Notes under the pieces: model-generated | The model's input: the letters and a program-made list of their open reading frames with translations, nothing else | The model's database searches: none | Told to the model about the DNA's origin: nothing | Program-made: the position numbers and the translations under genes | Shown here: positions 22,356 to 31,301 of the stretch, in pieces | Position numbering within the stretch: position 1 is the stretch's first letter | How the letters are laid out: every line of letters starts with the position of its first letter | Assembly: GCA_905221605.1 (NCBI GenBank) | Contig: CAJNDS010000548.1 | Location: forward strand, 1 to 64,000 | Origin: Symbiodinium natans | Taxonomy: Eukaryota; Sar; Dinophyceae; Suessiales; Symbiodiniaceae | DNA length: 64,000 bases | Direction of reading: 5' to 3'

Positions 22356-22624
22356 GCAAATACTTCTAACCACAATCTTAGGGCTTTTTGGGTTTAGGGG
22401 CAGGGTTTAGGGTTTAGGGTTTAGAGTTTAGGGTTTAGGGTTTAGGGTTTAGGGCTTAGGGCTTAGGGTTTAGGGTGACAGCCGAAGCCGAACACGCCCA
22501 CAAGGTTGAGGGTATAGGCCCATCAATAGGGTTTGGGTTTTAGGGTTTAGGGCTTTAGGGTTTCGGGTTTAGGGTTTGGGGCTTAGGGTTTTAGGGGCCA
22601 AGGGCCGCAACTAATGCCCAACAG

Positions 22625-22700
22625 GCAGATGGCCGGGCTGTGCTGTGGGATATGGTCATACTTCCGGTTTGCCTTTCCAAAAATCCGATGCAGGGCCAAA
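22625..22700 (+). CDS. candidate exon, 3' end uncertain
   Basis: Acceptor CCAACAG|GCAG; in the phase left by 22288-22355 it reads QMAGLCCGIWSYFRFAFPKI then RCRAK. Possible GC (GAT|GCAGGG) or GA donors near 22690-22702. Hydrophobic aromatic-rich segment. Confidence 0.35.
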
Positions 22701-22762
22701 AGAGGGACCCTTACAAGGGACCTTGAGGGTTATTTGGGGTTTTCTAGGGGCCACTTAGGTAT

Positions 22763-22850
22763 ACAGGCACTATATAAGGTATACTTCGGGGTTATATAGG
22801 GGAATACGGTTCAGGGTCCCTTCTAGGGGTACCTCCTCATACCCCTTAAA
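22763..22850. mobile_element. family D repeat, copy 1
   Basis: Shares 'ggcactatataaggtata', 'ggttatata' and 'gggtccct...ggg..cctcctcatacccct' with 25819-25917. Short non-coding dispersed repeat; ends less clear than in the other families. Confidence 0.55.
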
Positions 22851-22929
22851 CCTATGCACACATCAGTTCCAAGGGTCTATCGCGCAAGTCAGAAAATAGA
22901 AGAAGATGTCAAAACATCCTACTGCAAAA

Positions 22930-23010
22930 GACTGCCTGGAGCTTCATGTGTACTTATATAACCCCATTTATAGCTTCACCTATATGCCCCTAAGCCTTAC
23001 AAGTAGACTT
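22930..23010. mobile_element. partial family B element
   Basis: Carries 'gcctggagcttcatgtgtacttatataacccc', 'tatatgcccctaagcc' and 'acaagtaga', resembling one arm and part of the other arm of the family B palindrome. Confidence 0.45.
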
Positions 23011-23089
23011 CGGTTTAGGGTTTAGGGTTCAGGGTTTAGGGTTTAGGGTTGGGGCTATACATGAACCTCCCAAGTGATCTTCTGATGAG

Positions 23090-23141
23090 GCGATCACCGG
23101 CGGCTTCCTCATCGTGCAGTGCTTCTGCTCCTGGACCTTAA
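23090..23141 (+). CDS. candidate exon, membrane-like
   Basis: Acceptor GATGAG|GCG, then AITGGFLIVQCFCSWTL; donor either GA (TTAA|GATG) or GT four bases on (ATG|GTTTCT). A hydrophobic Cys-rich segment. Confidence 0.35.
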
Positions 23142-23545
23142 GATGGTTTCTCCGGGCTTAGGGACATCGGACACTAAGTTTCTTCACCCCTAAACCCTAA
23201 ACCCTAAACCCTAAACCCTAAACCCTGTATCATATTTAGGGGCCGAGAGCCTACAACATCTCTCATCCATGCAGCCTCGGGGTAGGAGCCTGTCAGACCC
23301 CCCCATGTTTAGGGTGTAGGGTTTAGGGTTTAGTGTTTAAGGGTTTAGGGTGTAAGGGTGTAAAGGTTTAGGGTTTAGGGGTTTAGGGTTTAATGATTGA
23401 GGGTGTAGGGTTCAAGGGCTTCTCGGGCCTGTTTTCAGGTGCAACTTAAGACTTTAAAACAAGGCCGTCCAGTTCAGAAGAGTTTTGGACTAAACCCAAA
23501 ACCCAAAACCCTAAACCCTAAACCCTAAACCCGAAGCTCTTCGAG
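23142..23545. repeat. intron-like heptamer region
   Basis: CCCTAAA (23188-23225), a unique 60-bp block at 23235-23305, TTTAGGG variants (23310-23415), and an open stretch at 23442-23495 (VQLKTLKQGRPVQKSFGL) that could be an exon after TTTTCAG|GTG, then CCCTAAA. Confidence 0.55.
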
Positions 23546-23610
23546 GTGGTACATATTTGAACCTGAGGCGTCCTGAGAGCAATGAACAGAGGGCCTTATC
23601 TAAATGTCAG
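23546..23610 (+). CDS. candidate exon
   Basis: Acceptor CTTCGAG|GTGG, 21 codons: GTYLNLRRPESNEQRALSKC then Q, to donor CAG|GTCCTG. The other two frames have stops. CCCTAAA directly upstream, TTTAGGG 12 bp downstream. Polar, charged. Confidence 0.5.
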
Positions 23611-24344
23611 GTCCTGTTTCGGGTTTAGGGTTTAGGGTTTAGGGTTTAGGGTTTAGGGTTTAGGGTTTAGGGTTTAGGGTTTAGGGTTTAGGGTTTAGGG
23701 TTTAGGATTTATGGTCTAGTTTACAGTACGGCTTGCAGACGATTCGCCCTAAACCCTAAACCCTGAACCCTGAACCCTAAACCCCCAAAACCTGCTCGTC
23801 CCGAAGACTGCCCCCAAGCCTTCTGCCTGCTTAAGGCTACTATCTCTCAGTCGAGGAGGAGCCATGCCCGGGATTCGGGATGCCTCAGGGGTTTAGGGTT
23901 TAGGGTTTAGGGTTTAGGGTTCAGGGTTTAGGGTTTAGGGTTTAGAGTTTAGGGTTTAGGGGGTAGGGGGTAGGGGGGTGGGGGGTTTCGGGTTGAGGGT
24001 CATACTCGGACCCCTGAGGATGTACCCCCAAGAGGTTCCCTTACTATACTTCCAATATGGCCCTTAAATTCCCTTAGAGGATCAAAGGGTCCCCAAAGCC
24101 AAGGGTACATTCGGGGTCCGAGGTAGAGAACCTCAGCTGTTCTTCTGCCGCGTTAGCTAGGCCCATGGAACCGAACCCTACCCTGAACCCTACACCCGAA
24201 ACCCTAATCCCTAAACCCCAAACCCTAAACCCTAAACCCCAAACCCTCATCCCTAAACCCTAAACCCTAAACCCTAAACCTCAAACCCTAAACCTCAAAC
24301 TGGCAACAAAAGCCGGTCCAAAAACCTTCGCCAACCTCCCCAAG
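23611..24344. repeat. intron-like heptamer region
   Basis: TTTAGGG (23622-23712), CCCTAAA (23748-23785), a unique block (23790-23888) with possible short coding, TTTAGGG (23888-23965), unique sequence (24000-24170), and a long CCCTAAA array with CCCCAAA (24172-24300). Confidence 0.7.
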
Positions 24345-24380
24345 GAGCGTTGCCCGTGAAACCCTTGAAAATAGTGTGGC
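24345..24380 (+). CDS. candidate short exon
   Basis: Acceptor CCCAAG|GAG, reading SVARETLENSV to GT donor (GGC|GTTCAG). CCCTAAA upstream, TTTAGGG downstream. At 36 bp it is weak on its own. Confidence 0.3.
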
Positions 24381-24621
24381 GTTCAGAGTTTAGGGTTTAG
24401 GGTTTAGGGTTTAGGGTTTAGGGTTTAGGGTTTAGGCGGCTTGGGGCTTAGAACCCGAAACCCCAAACCCTAAACCCTATAAACCCTAAACCCTAAACAC
24501 AGGGCTTAAGTATCAAAAGAAGACGATGATGGGCTCGGGTTTCCAAGCTCGGTTTTGTTTTCGGGTTTTCCGTTGGCCCAGCCCTAGATCCTCCACGCCT
24601 GTATTCCACTCTGTGTCTCAG

Positions 24622-24654
24622 TTCTTGCTTATCGGCATGTTTTTTTTGCTGCGG
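24622..24654 (+). CDS. candidate short exon, transmembrane-like
   Basis: Acceptor TGTCTCAG|TTC, reading FLLIGMFFLLR to GT donor (CGG|GTAGCT). The preceding 60 bp are pyrimidine-rich. Strongly hydrophobic; short and frame-dependent. Confidence 0.3.
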
Positions 24655-24718
24655 GTAGCTTACCCTAAACCCTGAACGCTAAACCATAAGGCAAGAGGCC
24701 CTATCAAAGCGTCTTCAG

Positions 24719-24750
24719 GCAGACGTCAGAGCCTATCCGGCCCTCGACTC
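24719..24750 (+). CDS. candidate short exon
   Basis: Acceptor GTCTTCAG|GCA, reading ADVRAYPALD plus two bases, to GT donor (TC|GTGACG). CCCTAAA upstream. Confidence 0.35.
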
Positions 24751-24968
24751 GTGACGCCTCCCCCGAAACCCCTACAACGGTTTGGGGTTGTTTTAGGTTT
24801 TTTGGGCTCAGTATATTTAGGGTGTTTATAGGGCGTAGGGTTTTCAGGGTTCTTAGGCTTTTTAGGTTTTTTTTTTTTTTTTTTTTTTGGGGGGGGGGTT
24901 CAGAGGGTTTTGAGGGAGCCCGAGACCCCTAGAAAAGCCTAAAACCTTCCAGCAGCCCCTTGCATCAG

Positions 24969-25058
24969 GAGCCCAAGCATCGGTTTATGCCCATTCTCCA
25001 TGGCGAACCCGGAAACCATGTGGAGCACTGTCGGGCCCTTACACGTCAGATTGTTGGA
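24969..25058 (+). CDS. candidate exon
   Basis: Acceptor GCATCAG|GAG, 30 codons in phase 0: EPKHRFMPILHGEPGNHVEH then CRALTRQIVG, to GC donor (GGA|GCCCTA). A second open frame (SPSIGLCPFSMANPETMWST...) would match the phase of 24719-24750. Both cannot be real. Confidence 0.4.
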
Positions 25059-25196
25059 GCCCTAAACCCTAAACCCTAAACCCTAACCCTAAACCCTAAA
25101 CCCTAAACCCTAAACGGCTGGTTCAGGGTTTCGTTTCCACACACACACACACGCTCCTCACTTTTTCTCTCCGTGCCTGGTCCCACCCAACCCCAG

Positions 25197-25245
25197 AAAA
25201 ATCCCACAGAGCGCCCCGCTATAAAGTGACGCCCGGAGATTCTTT
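25197..25245 (+). CDS. candidate exon
   Basis: Acceptor ACCCCAG|AA after a pyrimidine- and CA-rich tract, reading KSHRAPRYKVTPGDS to GA donor (TTT|GAGGGT); TTTAGGG follows directly. Confidence 0.35.
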
Positions 25246-25393
25246 GAGGGTTTAGGGTTTAGGGTGCAGAGACTTTCGCCGGGGGCTACGCGGAGAATTC
25301 CGTTGAGCATTTCTCAAAACCCCCCCCCCCCCCCCCGCCCACCCCAAGATCAAAAAACTGATTCTACCGAACATGGTGGCTGACTTGTTGCAG

Positions 25394-25527
25394 GTCTTAA
25401 AGGGGGATTCTACTGCACTTGTGGATTGAAAGAGGGAACAAAGTTTCAGGAAACTTCTCTCTTTGCTTGTGGAGATATGATTCCTGCTTGTGGAGATATG
25501 ATTCCATTGAAGAATGTTGTTGTGTGA
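25394..25527 (+). CDS. candidate terminal exon with internal 21-bp duplication
   Basis: Acceptor GTTGCAG|GT, then 43 codons and a TGA stop: LKGGFYCTCGLKEGTKFQET, SLFACGDMIPACGDMIPLKN, VVV. Cys-rich. A 21-bp unit (tgcttgtggagatatgattc c) is tandemly doubled in frame, giving ACGDMIP twice. AT-richer than other exons. Confidence 0.4.
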
Positions 25528-26112
25528 TTTGTTCAGTGACGGGCCTCAGGGTGAATGTCTGTGATCACTGCTCTAAAATATGGTCCCCATTTAACGGTCC
25601 TTCTTGTACGGCGGCCCCTCTTATTTAGGGTGCCCAAAAAAGGTGACCAACATTTTTAGAGAACCGGCCATTTTTAGCACTTTGGAGCTGCAGGGCATGG
25701 GGCTTATGGCCTTCTTTTCAAGTTCTTGTAAACACAGCCAGCCCCCGAAGAGCGTTTAGGGTTTATAAGGCCTAGGGTTTAGGGTTTGGGGTTTAGGGTT
25801 AGGGTTTAGGGTTTAGGAGGCACTATATAAGGTATATGTAAGTAAGGGGTTATATAGATTTAAATAGGAGAACAAGATTAAGGGTCCCTTCAAGGGGGTC
25901 CCTCCTTATACCCCTAAATGGTCCAACCAAATGGGAGCCTCAAGGGACTTGTGACGCTTCCTGCTATGCATCGGAACCACAGGAACCGACCGATAAACAC
26001 AACGAAGCTAGGGTTCAGAGGTTGCATCCCCAACGACTATAGACCCTAAATGGTTTAGGGTTTAGGGTTCAGGGTTTAGGGTTTAGGGTTTAGGGTTAAC
26101 CATCTGCCCCAG
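25528..26112. repeat. gap with heptamers and a family D element
   Basis: Unique sequence to 25750, TTTAGGG (25756-25815), family D copy 2 (25819-25917), unique sequence, and TTTAGGG (26049-26097). No supported exon. Confidence 0.6.
25819..25917. mobile_element. family D repeat, copy 2
   Basis: 'ggcactatataaggtata', 'gggttatata' and 'gggtcccttcaagggggtcc' with 'tatacccct', collinear with 22763-22850. Confidence 0.55.
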
Positions 26113-26174
26113 GCGTCTCCATTCTCACCGGGATTGCTGTGAGCCTCCTCGTCTGCGCGGCATTTTGCTTCAAT
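26113..26174 (+). CDS. candidate exon, transmembrane segment
   Basis: Acceptor CTGCCCCAG|GC, then VSILTGIAVSLLVCAAFCFN (20 hydrophobic residues) to GC donor (AAT|GCGCCA). A clear membrane helix of an unknown protein. Confidence 0.5.
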
Positions 26175-26554
26175 GCGCCAGGGGTTTTAAAGGGTTTGGG
26201 ATCTTTAGGCGGGTTAAACCCTAAACCCTAAACCTTAAACCCTAAGCCCGAGACCCTAAACCCAAGACCCTAAACCCGAAACCCTAAACCCTCGAGGTTT
26301 TTGTGGTTGTGTATTGAGATGTGTATTGAGATGTGTTTAGCACAAGCCCGATCCGGAAAGTGGGCTCAGTTTCACGAGATTGATAAGGGTTTAGGGTTCA
26401 GGGTTTAGGGTTTAGGGTTCAGAGACCCCCAACTAGTAGGACTCACCTTAGAATAAGGACCCCGATAAGGTAGCCCGAGTATGGGAAACCCGAAGCCCTA
26501 AACCCTAAACCCTAAAACCCTAAACCCCAAACCCTCAGGAAACCCCGAAATGAG

Positions 26555-26621
26555 GATGGCGCCTTACGGACTCATGGCAAGCCAAGGCTCTTTGGGCCAT
26601 CCTGCTGCGACCCGCCAACAG
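26555..26621 (+). CDS. candidate exon
   Basis: Acceptor AAATGAG|GATG, reading MAPYGLMASQGSLGHPAATR then QQ, to GA donor (CAG|GAGGGT). CCCTAAA upstream, TTTAGGG array 5 bp downstream. Confidence 0.4.
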
Positions 26622-26747
26622 GAGGGTTTAGGGTTTAGGGTTTAGGGTTTAGGGTTTAGGGTTTAGGGTTTAGGGTTTAGGGTTTAGGGTTTAGGGGTGC
26701 TCTCTGGCGTTGGTTTCAAGTGAGTTTCTGTTTTCTTCACGCTTCAG

Positions 26748-26978
26748 GGAAGCCCTGCCTGCCTCGAATATGGTCACATGTTGCCCCCCCCCCCTCCCCC
26801 CCGGGAACGATTGGAAGAGCGTATGGAGCAGGGTTCATAGTACTGCTATTGGGAGTGTATATACCTGGTGTCCTTTTGGGGGTACAAGAAATACATACCC
26901 TACCTCACATGGAGCTCAAGAGGCAGAAGTCTGGTCCACTGAGTACATGGATCAATCAGCTGCCCCCTAAATCCCAAA
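26748..26978 (+). CDS. candidate exon or exon pair, membrane-like
   Basis: Acceptor ACGCTTCAG|GGA, then an open frame through GKPCLPRIWSHV, a poly-C tract read as Pro, GTIGRAYGAGFIVLLLGVYI, PGVLLGVQEIHTLPHMELKR and QKSGPLSTWINQLPP. One good transmembrane segment. The 3' limit is unclear (GT at 26930 and 26942); CCCTAAA follows. Confidence 0.4.
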
Positions 26979-27090
26979 CCCTAAACCCGAAATCCTAAAC
27001 CCTAAACCCCAAACCCTAAACCCTAAACCCTAAAACCCTAAACCCTGAACCCTAAACCCTAAACCCCAAACCCTAAACCCTAAACCGCAG

Positions 27091-27119
27091 CAGAAGCCAT
27101 GCACGAAGCCGGAGACCTC
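27091..27119 (+). CDS. candidate micro-exon
   Basis: Acceptor AACCGCAG|CA, reading EAMHEAGDL to GC donor (CTC|GCCCTA). CCCTAAA upstream. Only 29 bp. Confidence 0.25.
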
Positions 27120-27188
27120 GCCCTAAGAACCCAAAACCCTACATCCTACACCCTACCCTCTTATCAACCCTGAGCCCAACAAAGGAAG

Positions 27189-27545
27189 ACCTAAACCCTA
27201 AGCACTCAAAAAGGGGAGACCTCAACCCTCAAACAAAAGTCCATGCACCCATAGGGTGCATGCTTGGCTTTATATGGGGTTCCTAGACAGCAGCTTTAGG
27301 GTCCAGATATGTACCATATAGGCAACCCTAAACCCTAAACCCTAAACCCTAAACCCTAAACCCTAAGCCCTAAGCCCTAAGCCCTAAGCCCTAAAAGACC
27401 TAAACCCTAAGCACTCAAAAAGGGGAGACCTCAACCCTCAACAGGGTCCATGCACCCATAGGGTGCATGCTTGGCTTTATGTGGGGGTTAGACAGCAGCT
27501 TTAGGGCCCAGATATGTACCATATAGGCAACCCTAAACCCTAAAC
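27189..27545. repeat. tandem duplication inside heptamers
   Basis: 27189-27330 and 27408-27536 share 'gacctaaaccctaagcact', 'aaaaggggagacctcaaccc', the palindrome TGCACCCATAGGGTGCA and 'agatatgtaccatataggca' in order. Period about 219 bp, including its own CCCTAAA array. Confidence 0.9.
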
Positions 27546-27681
27546 CCTAAAGCCTAAACCCTAAACCCTAAACCCTAAACCCTAAACCCTAAACCCTAAA
27601 CCCTAAACCCTTCGCCCTCTGCCCTAAGCCCTAAACCCTAAACCCTAACCCCCAGTGTAGGGTTTCGGGAATTGCTGCGAG

Positions 27682-27735
27682 GAGAGAGAAGCCTTGCACT
27701 GGCAACTTCCTCTACGAGTACATTGGGGCCCGGCA
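27682..27735 (+). CDS. candidate exon
   Basis: Acceptor CTGCGAG|GAG, reading REKPCTGNFLYEYIGAR to GA donor (CA|GAGGGG). CCCTAAA upstream at 27610-27650; poly-G and TTTAGGG variants follow. Confidence 0.35.
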
Positions 27736-27779
27736 GAGGGGGGGGGGAGTCGTTTTGCGTTTCATTGCCTGTTTGGTTT

Positions 27780-27900
27780 TGGGGTTTGGGGTTTAGGGTT
27801 TAGGATTTAGGGTTCAGGGTTTGGGGTTTGGGGTATTTTGGGGTTTGGGTGTGGGGTGTGGGGTGTGGGGTGTGGGGTGTGGGGTGTGGGGTTTTGAGAT
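27780..27900 (+). repeat. GTGTGGG heptamer array
   Basis: TTTAGGG variants grade into seven copies of GTGTGGG (27848-27895), a locally amplified variant of the telomere-like heptamer. Confidence 0.9.
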
Positions 27901-27963
27901 TAGGGTTCAAGGTGTTTGGGTCAATGCAATCAGGCGGGTGCATGGGGGGGGGGGGGGCGGCAG

Positions 27964-28033
27964 CATCCATCGTCGAACGACGATTGCGTCCGTGCAAGCC
28001 GTTGCAGCTCAACGCGAAGGGCTATATGAGTCC
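27964..28033 (+). CDS. candidate exon
   Basis: After poly-G and acceptor CGGCAG|C, reads IHRRTTIASVQAVAAQREGL then YES, to GT donor (TCC|GTGCAT). The frame stays open further (VHLPL). CCCTAAA variants follow. Confidence 0.4.
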
Positions 28034-28059
28034 GTGCATCTCCCCCTAAACCTGAAACC

Positions 28060-28205
28060 CAAGGCCCGAAACCCTAAAAGCCCTAAATACCCTAAAAGCC
28101 CTTAATACCCTAAAAGCCCTAAATACCCTAAAAGCCCTAAAAGCCCTAAATGCCCTAAAAGCCCTAACCTAAAGCCCTAAAAAACCCTAAAAACCCTAAA
28201 ACGCC
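28060..28205 (+). repeat. CCCTAAAAG / CCCTAAATA nonamer array
   Basis: Nine-base units CCCTAAAAG and CCCTAAATA alternate, a further expanded variant of CCCTAAA. Confidence 0.9.
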
Positions 28206-28240
28206 CTACCTCACACCCCGCAAACCCTGCACCGCAACAG

Positions 28241-28271
28241 TCTTCGTCTCAACCGCAAACGCCCCAAACCT
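28241..28271 (+). CDS. candidate micro-exon
   Basis: Acceptor CGCAACAG|TCT, reading SSSQPQTPQT to a good donor CCT|GTAGGT. CCCTAAA type before, TTTAGGG after. Confidence 0.3.
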
Positions 28272-28639
28272 GTAGGTTTTAGTCAGACCCGTAGGGTTTA
28301 GGACCTAGGGTTTAGGGTTTAGGGTTTAGGGTTTAGGGTTTAGGGCTAGGGTTTAGGGTTCAGGCTCTAGGCTCTAGGCTCTAGGCTCTAGGCTCTAGGC
28401 TCTAGGCTCTAGCTCTAATCCCTCTAAGGTTGGAACCATGGGATTGGTATGGTCCCTTGCCCTTGCTTAAAGGGATCCGGTATGGGCCCTGTGTATATAA
28501 GGGCTATATGACAAGAGAACCCCCTAAACCCTAAACCCTAAAACCTAAACCCTAAACCCTAAACCCTAATCCCTAAACCCTAAACCCTAAACCCCCAAAT
28601 TTTGGGGGGGACTTCGGCCCTAGGCTTCCCTTATCTGAG

Positions 28640-28693
28640 TTTGGAGGCGCTGTGCGCTGTGACGGCCTGTTGGTGCCTCCAGCGAGCATCCTG
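28640..28693 (+). CDS. candidate exon
   Basis: Acceptor ATCTGAG|TTT, reading FGGAVRCDGLLVPPASIL to GA donor (CTG|GATGGA), or ending 12 bp earlier at GC donor CCA|GCGAGC. CCCTAAA upstream, TTTAGGG directly downstream. Confidence 0.4.
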
Positions 28694-28699
28694 GATGGA

Positions 28700-29237
28700 T
28701 TTAGGGTTTAGGGTTTAGGGTTTAGGGTTTAGGGTTTAGGGGTTTAGGGGTTTAGGGGTTCAGGGGTTTAGGGGTTTCGGGTTTAGGGTTTCGGGTTTAG
28801 GCTTGAGGAGCTTGGCCCCTGCGGCCTGCTGCAGGGGCCTTGGGCTTTGGGAACCCTGAGCCCCAAAACCCTAGCTGCACAGCTTGAAGAGATGTCTTGA
28901 CCTTTTTAGGGTTTAGGGTTTAGGGATTAGGGTTTAGGGTTTAGGATTTAGGGTTTAGGATTTAGGGTTTACAGGTAGTCCGTAGATACCTATATCTTCG
29001 CCGCCCCGTAGGGCCCCTCCTTTTTTCAGGATTCCTCATCTCCACGGGCCCTACTTGGAGTTTCATATGGGCACTTAACAACGCCAATTCTTATACCTTA
29101 TAACCTACTTAGGGGACTTAGGGCGGCTTCTAAGTGCAAGTATTAAGGGATATTTGGGATTTAGGAGCTCATCCGCATCCATGAGGGGAGAGCCTGGTTA
29201 ACTCGGCCCGAATCAGCTCATTGGGGGCTTCTGGGGC
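28700..29237. repeat. heptamer region with partial family B element
   Basis: TTTAGGG (28697-28800), unique 28800-28905, TTTAGGG (28907-28970), and half of a family B palindrome (29051-29145: CTACTTGGAGTTTCATATGG and 'aacctacttaggggacttag'). No supported exon. Confidence 0.65.
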
Positions 29238-29323
29238 GTTGGATGTTCCCCCTTACACTAACCATGCTTAATCGTACTATAATCCCTTTTAAGGACTGTT
29301 CGTATAAGGGGGAACATCCCAAC
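29238..29323. mobile_element. MITE-like palindrome, family A copy 1
   Basis: Begins GTTGGATGTTCCCCCTTACA and ends with the near reverse complement GTATAAGGGGGAACATCCCA, with 'aatcccttttaaggactgtt' inside. 86 bp, non-coding; copies at 40.98, 42.94, 56.62, 60.53 (half) and 60.67 kb. Confidence 0.8.
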
Positions 29324-29800
29324 TTGCAGGGCTTTAGATGTTTTTTGTAGGGCTGGGGTCCCAAGATGTTCTGTTCGACCGAAAGTTGCGACCGAGCTGT
29401 GACATTTCAACTTAGCTTCACAGTCTTATTGTCGGGACGGTGCCTTTTTGTTTTGGAGGGGGCGGGAGCGGCCTTTGGACAATCTCTTCTGGGAATTCAG
29501 AATGGTATGGTGGCAAGTGCAGAGGTTTGAGTCATTTGAACAGTTTAACCTTTTTTTTGGTTTGAAAGAAGCCCTGCACAGTTGCAGGCTTTAAAGTGGT
29601 CCGCATGCAATTTGTACTAGGTATTTCCCATGATAGGTGTTTATAGGGTGCAGGTGTACGATCGCCAAGCTACCCTAAACCCTATAGGCCCCTAACTCCG
29701 TTTGCTGCCCAGGCCGGCCACATCTACTTGCCGCGTGGCTTATGCTCCCTTGTTTCTGCATTCCATGCATACCCTACTTAAGCTAAATTCTGGGGCGCAG
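29324..29800. other. unique sequence without supported gene
   Basis: Non-repetitive sequence. A stretch at 29710-29776 (AGHIYLPRGLCSLVSAFHAY after GCCCAG) is open to a TAA but has no donor, so it could be a terminal exon; not listed separately. Confidence 0.5.
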
Positions 29801-29966
29801 GTCTGAGGGCTTACGTGCTTGGAGGTAAAGGAGGACCTGGCCTTCGAAGCGGGGAAAAGTCAAGAACTCGAGAAATCGCAAAAAAACTGCGTCGAGCAGG
29901 ACTGCTTGGACAAGGAACTCCGGGCATAAGAGGCAATCGCTTCGAATTCAAGAGAATGCCGCAGCA
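29801..29966 (+). CDS. candidate exon, 54 codons
   Basis: Acceptor GGGGCGCAG|GT, reading LRAYVLGGKGGPGLRSGEKS, RTREIAKKLRRAGLLGQGTP, GIRGNRFEFKRMPQ to GA donor (CA|GAAGTT). Basic, Gly-rich, possibly nucleic-acid binding (inference from charge only). A second frame (EVKEDLAFEAGKSQELEKSQ...) is also open to a TAA at 29929-29931. CCCTAAA far upstream, TTTAGGG immediately downstream. Confidence 0.45.
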
Positions 29967-30125
29967 GAAGTTTTAGGGTTTAGGGTTTAGGGTTCTAAAA
30001 GAGATCAAGGGCGAGTCATCCCCAGCTAAAAGAATCTTCGCTCTGGCGCTTGGGAGGCTGATGCCCCGAAACCCTGCAACCCTACGCTTTTTTCTTCTGT
30101 GGGTCATGCCATGCACACATCGGAG

Positions 30126-30152
30126 TCCGAGCCAACGAGCCCAACCGCCACG
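30126..30152 (+). CDS. candidate micro-exon
   Basis: Acceptor ATCGGAG|TCC, reading SEPTSPTAT to GT donor (ACG|GTTTAG), where the TTTAGGG run begins inside the donor itself. Confidence 0.3.
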
Positions 30153-30250
30153 GTTTAGGGTTCAGGGTTTATGGTTTGATTGGGGGTTTAGGGGTGTAGG
30201 GTTTAGGGTTTAGGGTTTAGCCGGTTTAGGGTTTAGGACGTGACTGGTAG

Positions 30251-30314
30251 CCTCCTTGAAGCAAGCTCGGACAACCATTGCGCATCTAGCAATGAAAGTT
30301 CGGAATCAAGAAAG
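30251..30314 (+). CDS. candidate exon
   Basis: Acceptor CTGGTAG|CC, reading SLKQARTTIAHLAMKVRNQE to GC donor (AG|GCTAAA). Amphipathic helix-like. TTTAGGG upstream. Confidence 0.4.
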
Positions 30315-30440
30315 GCTAAACGCCCCGAACTAAACCGTGCAACCCAAACCCTCAACCCTGACCTTTGGGTTTAGGGTTTAGGGTTTAGGGTTTAGGGTTT
30401 AGGGTTTAGGGTTTAGGGTTTGCCTTCTGATTGCTTGCAG

Positions 30441-30531
30441 GGTTGGTTTCAGAGAGGCAAGTGGGAGCCTGCGCCGAGCTACCATGGGGTCAGATTGGAC
30501 TTTGTCCTAAGCCTTACTGCCCGAAAAATCC
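30441..30531 (+). CDS. candidate exon
   Basis: Strong acceptor TTGCTTGCAG|GGT, 30 codons: GWFQRGKWEPAPSYHGVRLD then FVLSLTARKI, to GT donor (C|GTGCCT). TTTAGGG array upstream (30367-30420), CCCTAAA downstream. Confidence 0.5.
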
Positions 30532-30623
30532 GTGCCTAAACTCTATAAACCCTAAACCCTTAAACCCTGGACCCTTAAACCCTTAAAGCAAAAACCCTAT
30601 GTTTCTGAGGCTGGATAGAAGCG

Positions 30624-30806
30624 GTGTGGCACGTGGGTAGTGCTCTAAAGAAGGTCGCGTTGTGGGTTCCCTACATCGTACGCACCCTTAAAATTCCGAC
30701 GAGTTGCTTAAGAACCGCCCACCCCGCAAGACAAATGAAAATCTTCCTTATGAGGGTTAATTCAGGGCTTATTGTCTTTGATTTTTTGTCAGCCATTCGT
30801 AGATAA
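30624..30806 (+). CDS. open frame of 60 codons, possible terminal exon
   Basis: Reads MWHVGSALKKVALWVPYIVR, TLKIPTSCLRTAHPARQMKI, FLMRVNSGLIVFDFLSAIRR to a stop (the M is a GTG). Two weakly hydrophobic segments, CCCTAAA on both sides. May be a terminal exon entered from an AG near 30608. Confidence 0.3.
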   Translation: MWHVGSALKKVALWVPYIVRTLKIPTSCLRTAHPARQMKIFLMRVNSGLIVFDFLSAIRR

Positions 30807-30878
30807 CGACCCCTAAACCCTAAACCCTAAACCCTAGACCCTAAACCCAGTTGAGAGAACTACCCATGGAAACTTGAG

Positions 30879-30949
30879 GTACAAGTTCTTCAGTGTGGGC
30901 ATCCTGGCGAACATTCAGTCTTGGGACATTTTTCTATTCCCCTTATTGG
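30879..30949 (+). CDS. candidate exon, membrane-like
   Basis: Acceptor AACTTGAG|G, reading YKFFSVGILANIQSWDIFLF then PLL, to GT donor (G|GTTCCC). Aromatic hydrophobic; CCCTAAA on both sides. Confidence 0.45.
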
Positions 30950-31080
30950 GTTCCCTAAACCCTAAACCCTAAACCCTAAACCGGGAATTCTTATCCGGGC
31001 TATCAGGGCTCACAACTTGCATTCTAGATCAAGCCCCCCTGCAGGGGCGGTAGTGGGGTTCTCAGGACCCTACTTACGGT

Positions 31081-31148
31081 TATACTTTAGGGTTTAGGGT
31101 TTAGGGTTTAGGGTTTAGGGTTTAGGGTTTAGGGTTTAGGGTTTAGGG
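31081..31148 (+). repeat. TTTAGGG array
   Basis: About nine perfect TTTAGGG units following a GC-rich unique block (30985-31080) in which no splice-bounded frame stands out. Confidence 0.95.
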
Positions 31149-31301
31149 AACCCAACAATACGTGCAGTTATCCTACTTGTAAGCTGCTGCCCTTTCCAGT
31201 CGTGTAAACCTCTGATGTTTCCCCATCTTCCCCCTGTTTTTTCGGCTCCTTAAGGGAAGGCGTTCATGGGGAGTCGGTGCCTAGGAAACCCTAGAATTGT
31301 T

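Noticed and set aside
27800-28105. ORFs rich in LNPKP, GFRV, GVWGVGCGV
   Set aside because: Heptamer and GTGTGGG repeats translate to these strings; the same artefact recurs throughout the window.
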